DNA of 64,000 bases, from assembly GCF_018320785.1 (NCBI RefSeq), contig NC_054867.1, positions 33,793,855 to 33,857,854 on the forward strand. Direction: 5' to 3'. Positions 58,985-64,000 of this stretch are shown one piece after another. A model generated the notes under the pieces. It had not been told where the DNA came from and searched no databases. It saw nothing but the letters and a program-made list of their open reading frames with translations. Source of the stretch: Cheilinus undulatus (taxonomy: Eukaryota > Chordata > Actinopteri > Labriformes > Labridae). Made by a program: the position numbers and the translations under genes. How positions within the stretch are numbered: the stretch's first letter is position 1; each line of letters begins with the position of its first letter.

Positions 58985-60200
58985 CAGGTACATCTCAAAA
59001 AATTAGAATATCATGAAAAAGTTAAATAGGCTGTTTTTTGTCACTCATTTCAGAAAGTGAAACTCATATATTAAATAGACTCAATACACATATACTGAAA
59101 CATTTCCAGCCTTTTTTTTCTTGAAATGTAGATGAATATGGCTTACAGATAATGAAAACCCAAAATTCAAGGTCTCAAAAATTAGAATATTGTGAAAAAG
59201 TCCAATATTGGAAAGTCATGGTGTTTCACACCCTAATCAGCTAATTAACTCAATACACTTGCAAAGGTCTCCTGAGCATTTAAATGGTCTCTTAGTCTGG
59301 GTCAGTAGGCTACACAATCATGGGGAAGACTGCAGACTTGACCGACATCCAGAAGACAGTCACTGACACCCTCCACAATGAGGGTAAGCTACAGAAGATC
59401 ATTGCTAAAGATGCTTATTCATGGAAAGTTGAGTGAAAGGAAAAAGTGTGGTAGGAAAAGGTGCACCAGCATAAGGGATAACCGCAGCCTTGAGAGGATT
59501 GTCAAGCAAAATCCATTCAAGAATTTGGGAGAGCTTTACAAGGAGTGGACTGAGGCTGGAGTCAACGTATCAAGAGCCACTACGCACAGACGAATCCTAG
59601 ACATGGGCTACAGATGTCGCATTCCTCGTGTCAAGCCACTCCTGAACCAGAGACGTCAGAAGTGTCTTACCTGGGCCGTGGAGAAAAAGAACTGGACTGT
59701 TGCTCAGTGGTCCAAAGTCCTCTTCTCAGATGAAAGTACATTTTGCATATCATTTGGAAACCAAGGTCCCAGAGTCTGGAGGAAGAGTGGAGGGGCACAG
59801 AATCCACACTGCTTGAAGTCCAGTGTGAAGTTTCCACAGTCAGTGATGATTTGGGCTGCCATGGCATCTGCTGGTGGTGGTCCACTGTTTTCTGAAGTCC
59901 ACAGTCAACGCAGCCATCTACCAGGACATTTTAGAGTACTTCAAGCTTCCTTCTACTGACAAGCTTTATGGAGATGCTGATTTCATTTTCGTGCAGGGCT
60001 TGGCACCTGCCCACACTGCCAAAGGTACCAAAAGCTGGTTCAGTGACCACATTACTGTGCTTAATTGGCCAGTAATTGGCCTGACCTGAACCCCATAAAG
60101 AATCTATGGGGTATTGTCAAGAGGAAGATAAGAGACACTAGACCCAACAATGCAGATGACCTGAAGGCCACTTCAGACTCTCCTTAGACACTGAAGACAG
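58985..60200 (+). mobile_element. Tc1-like transposon, right end missing
   Basis: Left terminus caggtacatctcaaaaaatt follows a TA at 58983-58984. A transposase region follows from 59319 ([20 protein letters not shown]). The reverse-complement terminus expected on the right is not present before unique DNA near 60215, so the element is truncated. Confidence 0.88.
59319..60180 (+). pseudogene. Tc1 transposase pseudogene with lost catalytic residues
   Basis: Frame 59319 gives the N-terminus and stops after about 35 codons. Another frame (59378-59959) gives GRKRCTSIRDNRSLERIVKQ, GYRCRIPRVKPLLNQRRQ, NWTVAQWSKVLFSDESTFC (first Asp present) and VWRKSGGAQNP. A further frame (59874-60089) gives YQDILEYFKLPSTDKLYGDA. 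The second catalytic Asp position reads FVQGLAPAH (Gly) and the third reads NPIKNLWG (Lys for Glu). Frameshifts and both changes make it dead. Confidence 0.85.
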
Positions 60201-61209
60201 CAGCATTTGAAGAGATTTTTATTTCATATGAAAGCGTTCACTGATTTTTTTAAAACCCTGAGTTCTCACCACATGACAATGATCAGATATTATGATGTGC
60301 AATTATGAGAAACAGAAAACATGAACTTTCAGCTTTATATGACAGGAGAATCTGTGTCTGAAATAAGATGGAAATAAACATGTTTTCACTCAAAAACATA
60401 ATAATAATACATTTTATGGCTTTTTGTCTAAAAAATAAACTTAAAGTCATAATCAGTGTAAAACAGAACACAGACATGGAATGACATAATTTGTGCATAA
60501 TCAACCACGGCCTCAAAATCTATTTCTTTATGTCCTCCATGACGACTAGCATGCACTTTGTAGCATCCACAGAGTAAAAACTGAAGGCACTTTAAAACAG
60601 CGTAAGCCCTCCTGCAGCTCCTTGTTATTGTGTAATTGTTTGTTCATGTGCAGCCCTTTTGTTGAATTACTGTTAGAGTCGAGAGAGTCCACCGCAGAGA
60701 GGCACTAATCATCATATTTAGCGACGTGGGTGTTTTTAAAGGCTATACATTTTAAATATGTGTGGCTAGATGGCACTGTTCCCATTAACACAGAACTATG
60801 ATTCACAGCTCAGCTGTAATTTCAAAACATACACACACTCACAGACACACCATGTATACGCACTCAAATCTGACCCAACACCTTGAGAGATTTTCTGCTC
60901 TGAAAAGTTCCTCTAAAATCACTAAAACGACCCCAGTTCTCCTCCAGCCATGAAGCAGTGATGCATTGCTCTCCATTTTTCCAGAAGAAAAATTGTTCTG
61001 CTGGCTCAGAGCAAAAATACTCACATAAACACACTTTTGATGAATACAGCATGGGATCAAGCTTTTTTCTCAGGTTCAGTTTAGTGTCAGCCTTAACAGC
61101 TGGGATGAAGACTTTGATCACGACTGGATCCTCTTTAACATAAGCACCTGAGAGGAGGGTGTGTGCTGAAGGCCTGTTCATGCCAGAGTCACCAGAGGAA
61201 TCTTCATTC
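60201..61209. other. Intergenic DNA and edem1 3' UTR side
   Basis: Tail-to-tail gap between the Tc1 copy and the edem1 stop. The edem1 3' UTR must begin at 61209 going left; a convincing minus-strand AATAAA was not found in the first several hundred bases, so its end is open. Confidence 0.4.
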
Positions 61210-61299
61210 TCAGAAGAGCCCGACCATGTGGTCGATCTGCCTCATGTAGATGCTCTTTAACGGCAGCGTGTAGCGCCGCTCTTCTGGTATTCTGTTACA
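61210..61299 (-). CDS. edem1: edem1 last coding exon
   Basis: 90 bp with stop, encoding [20 protein letters not shown] and QIDHMVGLF. The stop TGA is the complement of 61210-61212. Confidence 0.95.
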   Translation of the reverse strand, partial: CNRIPEERRYTLPLKSIYMRQIDHMVGLF

Positions 61300-63869
61300 C
61301 TGAGAGAAAAGGAAGAGTCAGCGTAAGTTTTAGAGGCTTTAATTTAACATGATTCACTGTTGACTCTGTTTAAGTGGCATGTTAGGCCTTACGTTTGTGA
61401 TGTTGCTTGGTGCTGGCCGGCTGTTTGGCTCTCTTTCTGCCAGCCTCCCCTCTTCACAAGGAAACAAGTCACTCCATTGTTTCTCCCTGAAGCGCCTCTC
61501 TATCGGCACCACATGGCCCTCAGTGGTGAAGATGTACTTGTTATCCGATCTGTGAAGTGGGTTGTCCTCATCAAACAACTGCAAGGCAGAAATAAACAAC
61601 TGTATATGACTGCATGTAAAGAGGGAAGATAGAGTTTTGTTCCGACTGTGGCTGGATGACACCAACAAAACAAGGTAACTATTTTTAATTGAACACATTA
61701 ACATCAGTATTTGACTTGTTTTGAGTTTCTAGCAGTGTTTGTAATTATTATAATTTACTTCAAAAAGTTAAATTGCCATAAATTATAGATTCAGCTCATA
61801 AAAAGTGAAATATGTCAAGACTTTTTTTGTTTTAATCTAGATGATTACAACTCTCCCTAAACAACCATCTCTTCTGGAAAAGTCTAATTTGCAAAAGTTT
61901 CCAGAGACTTCATTCTCTCACTCTGGTTAAATTCACACAGCCACAATCATGGGGAAGACTGCTGACTTGACAAATGTCCAAAAGACAATCATTGACCCCC
62001 TTCACAAGGAGGGTAAGCCACAGAAGGTCACTGGTGAAAGGACAGGCTGTTCTCAGAGGCAAAGTATATTTATTGAACGTTGTCTGAAAATGTGGTAAGA
62101 AAAGGTGCACAAGCAACAGAGATGAGCTCAGCCTTCAGAGGATTGTCAAACAAAGCAGATTAAAGAACCTTGAGCTTCACAAGGAGTGAACTAAGGCTGG
62201 AGTCAGTTGATCAAGAGCCAAGAAACACAAACGGGCCATATGTATTGTGCTTCTAGTGTCGACGAAATCCAGAACCAGATGTCATAATCATCTCACATGT
62301 GCCAAGGAGAGAAAGAACTGGACTGTTGTAGAGTCTAGAAGAAGATCTGAGAGGCACAGAATCTAAGGTGCTTGGAATCCAAGATTCTTCAGTCAGTCAG
62401 TGATGGTTTTGGGTGACATGTCATCTGCTGCTGTTGGTCAGCTGTGCTTTATCAAGTTCAGAGTCAACACGGTCAGAGATTTAAGAGCACTCCATGCTTC
62501 CGTCTGCTGAGAAGCTTTATGGGGATACAGTGAAGCCAAAACTTCCAGAACCTGGTTTGCTGACCATGGTATTACTGTGTTTGATTGTCCAGCCAACTGG
62601 TCTGACCTGAACCACACGGAGAATCTCTGGAGTATTGTGAAAAGGTAGATGAGAGACACCAGACTCAACAATACAGATTAGCTGAAGGCTGCTATCAGAA
62701 CAACATGAGCCTCATAACACTCCAACAGCGCCACAGACTGATTGGCTCCATGCCACATAACATAGATGCAGTAATTTTTGTAAAAGGAGCACCAACCAAT
62801 TATGGAGTTCAAAAATGGGCATTATTTTCCACAAGGTCAACATTTCTTTGTCATAAATCTTCTTTTGGACTGGTGTTTTGTTACATTCTAATATTTTGAG
62901 ACAGAGGATTTTTGTGAGCTGCCTTGATGGCTGTCAACGAGGCACCTTCTCTGCCTTCAAACTACCGCTAACGTATGTGTGTACTGCATCTAGGGTCCAT
63001 GTCACATTATTTTTTAGGATGTGCACAGCCGACACTTCAAACCAATCCAGGATAAGTGTGTAAGCAATGATGTGTCTGCCCAAGCATAGTTTACTTTAGT
63101 TCCAAAATTTTAGGGCGTATCGTCTACTGTATTATGCTGAGGCCCTGCTTTGTTTCAGACATGCTCTGGCCATTACTCACCAGGTAAAGGTATTTGCATG
63201 TTTCACTGAGGAAGAAGCTCTCCATGCGATCCTCTTTGGATTTGTCCACCACGTGGTGCAGAGTGGCATACCCACATCTGCAAATAACAAGGCTCAGTTA
63301 AAACAGACCAATGTTAAACTCACCAAAGATAAATGTAAGTCACACAAGCCTCACCTGACTTTGGCATTTTTCTCAAGGCTCTGAAGAATATCCATTCCTA
63401 CGTGTAAATAGAAAGGATTTTTGGTCGCCTGTAAGGAGACAAATATCGATCATATAAACAACCACCAGCACCAACCCTGTGTTATAGCAGGTTAGAGGTA
63501 GTACCTGGTACAGCAGGTAGGTCGACTCAACCAGCTCTGGTCTTAAAGGGTAGAAGAGCACATCAGGAGCCTGCAGCTGCCAGTTGTATCTCTCCGGCAG
63601 AGCACCGAAGCGCTTCCAGATGGCGTAGTAGAAGGCGTGCAGGCAAATGGCATTATCAACATCACCACTCAACACCTAGAGCATGAAACTTAACTTTAGA
63701 TGAACACAAACACATTCATTTATAAGATCTGCGAGTGTATTATCTAACCTGCAGCCCAGGAAAGAAAGCCTGAAGGGAGTCGATCCAGGTGTTCATGATC
63801 TCACCACTAAACATGTTCACATTCACATAGAGGGGTGGGTCCCCCTCTCCTTCATTACATGACTCTCTC
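61210..63869 (-). CDS. edem1: EDEM1 (ER degradation-enhancing mannosidase-like protein), 3' six exons, continues past right edge
   Basis: Lectin/mannosidase-like protein of the ER lumen that extracts misfolded glycoproteins for degradation (GH47 family). Exons in transcript order: 63749-63869, 63505-63675, 63355-63428, 63181-63277, 61393-61578, 61210-61299. They join in frame to 245 residues ending [17 protein letters not shown], close to EDEM1 and unlike EDEM2/3, whose C-termini are longer or different. Markers: [53 protein letters not shown] with the GH47 RPE motif (proposed catalytic base), [24 protein letters not shown] and the FTTEGH calcium-site block. The N-terminal half lies beyond position 64000. 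Gene runs toward gnat1. Confidence 0.95.
61393..61578 (-). CDS. edem1: edem1 exon, FTTEGH block
   Basis: 186-bp phase-0 exon encoding [24 protein letters not shown] and an acidic, poorly conserved stretch ending SNITN. The FTTEGH block is the GH47 Ca2+-site region. Confidence 0.95.
61760..62905 (+). mobile_element. Older Tc1-like copy of the same family, in edem1 intron
   Basis: tcatggggaagactgctgac, gtccaaaagacaatcattga and gtgaagccaaaacttccag parallel the copy at 58985. Near 62882 the right terminus attctaatattttgagaca survives. Many substitutions and stops. It fills the 1.6-kb intron between edem1 exons 61393-61578 and 63181-63277, antisense to the gene. Confidence 0.8.
61949..62860 (+). 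pseudogene. Tc1 transposase pseudogene, heavily decayed
   Basis: Begins [20 protein letters not shown] in one frame. Later the wording of NLWSIVKR and of [18 protein letters not shown] (62747-62800) can be read in different frames. No intact catalytic triad can be followed. Confidence 0.65.
63181..63277 (-). CDS. edem1: edem1 exon, GH47 domain
   Basis: 97-bp exon encoding [20 protein letters not shown] and [12 protein letters not shown]. Acceptor ttatttgcag, donor gtgagt. Confidence 0.96.
63355..63428 (-). CDS. edem1: edem1 exon, GH47 domain
   Basis: 74-bp exon encoding [20 protein letters not shown] plus NAKV and two bases of a split Arg. Donor gtgagg. Confidence 0.95.
63505..63675 (-). 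CDS. edem1: edem1 exon, GH47 domain with RPE motif
   Basis: 171-bp phase-0 exon encoding [20 protein letters not shown] through [14 protein letters not shown]. The RPE glutamate corresponds to the proposed catalytic base of the GH47 family. Confidence 0.96.
63749..63869 (-). CDS. edem1: edem1 exon, GH47 domain
   Basis: 121-bp exon encoding [20 protein letters not shown] and [11 protein letters not shown]. On the minus strand the acceptor is ttcctccag and the donor gttaga. The upstream exon lies outside the window. Confidence 0.94.
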
Positions 63870-64000
63870 CTGGAGGAATACAGAAGCAGACAAGTGTTAA
63901 AACACACCTTTTCTTTTTTTAACCAATAAAAATATTTTAGAAGCTGCTTCACTTTATTCAGCTACATCATTATCTGCTGATATTTTCTGTTGTAATCCGT

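Noticed and set aside
60864..61181. 105-codon minus-strand open frame next to edem1
   Set aside because: Lies after the edem1 stop codon, in the 3' UTR region; composition is not protein-like and EDEM1 proteins end at VGLF/I.

Overview
The window is from a vertebrate nuclear genome, almost certainly a teleost fish. Coding exons are small, split by long AT-rich introns with GT..AG borders, and spelled in vertebrate protein families. The intergenic DNA is full of elements typical of fish: Tc1-like and hAT DNA transposons, their short non-autonomous relatives, RTE/Rex-type LINE tails and microsatellites. No bacterial genes, operons, CRISPR arrays, tRNAs or rRNAs are seen.

Three protein-coding genes are supported. 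(1) 15106-42452, plus strand: sema3f (secreted class 3 semaphorin, axon guidance), 16 constitutive coding exons from the start of the sema domain to the stop codon, plus one in-frame candidate alternative exon at 21862-21951. The signal-peptide exon is not found and probably lies upstream; positions 1-15105 are read as intron 1. The 3' UTR seems to run to a poly(A) signal near 46572. (2) 50840-57645, plus strand: gnat1 (rod transducin alpha), complete in eight exons, 350 codons, all G-protein motifs intact. (3) 61210-63869 and beyond the right edge, minus strand: the last six exons of edem1 (GH47-like lectin of ER-associated degradation). gnat1 and edem1 converge tail to tail.

Mobile DNA explains much of the rest. 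Three hAT-type elements have perfect 8-bp target-site duplications: 32276-32858 (sema3f intron), 43541-45801 (inside the sema3f 3' UTR, with a second hAT-like element nested in it) and 46656-48303 (just past the sema3f poly(A) signal, with vestiges of a BED-finger transposase). An older hAT relic with readable transposase fragments lies at 10955-12281. Tc1-like elements cluster around the end of gnat1 and in edem1: 55349-56395 (last gnat1 intron, antisense), 56436-56990 (same intron, 27-bp perfect inverted repeats), 58985-60200 (between gnat1 and edem1; two catalytic acidic residues replaced) and 61760-62905 (edem1 intron). Further MITEs and LINE fragments are listed separately.

The three genes do not form one pathway. 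sema3f works in axon and vascular guidance, gnat1 in rod phototransduction, edem1 in ER quality control. No undescribed biological system is supported here. The most useful observations are the candidate alternative sema-domain exon, the transposon insertion inside the sema3f 3' UTR, and the nested, TSD-bounded hAT copies.
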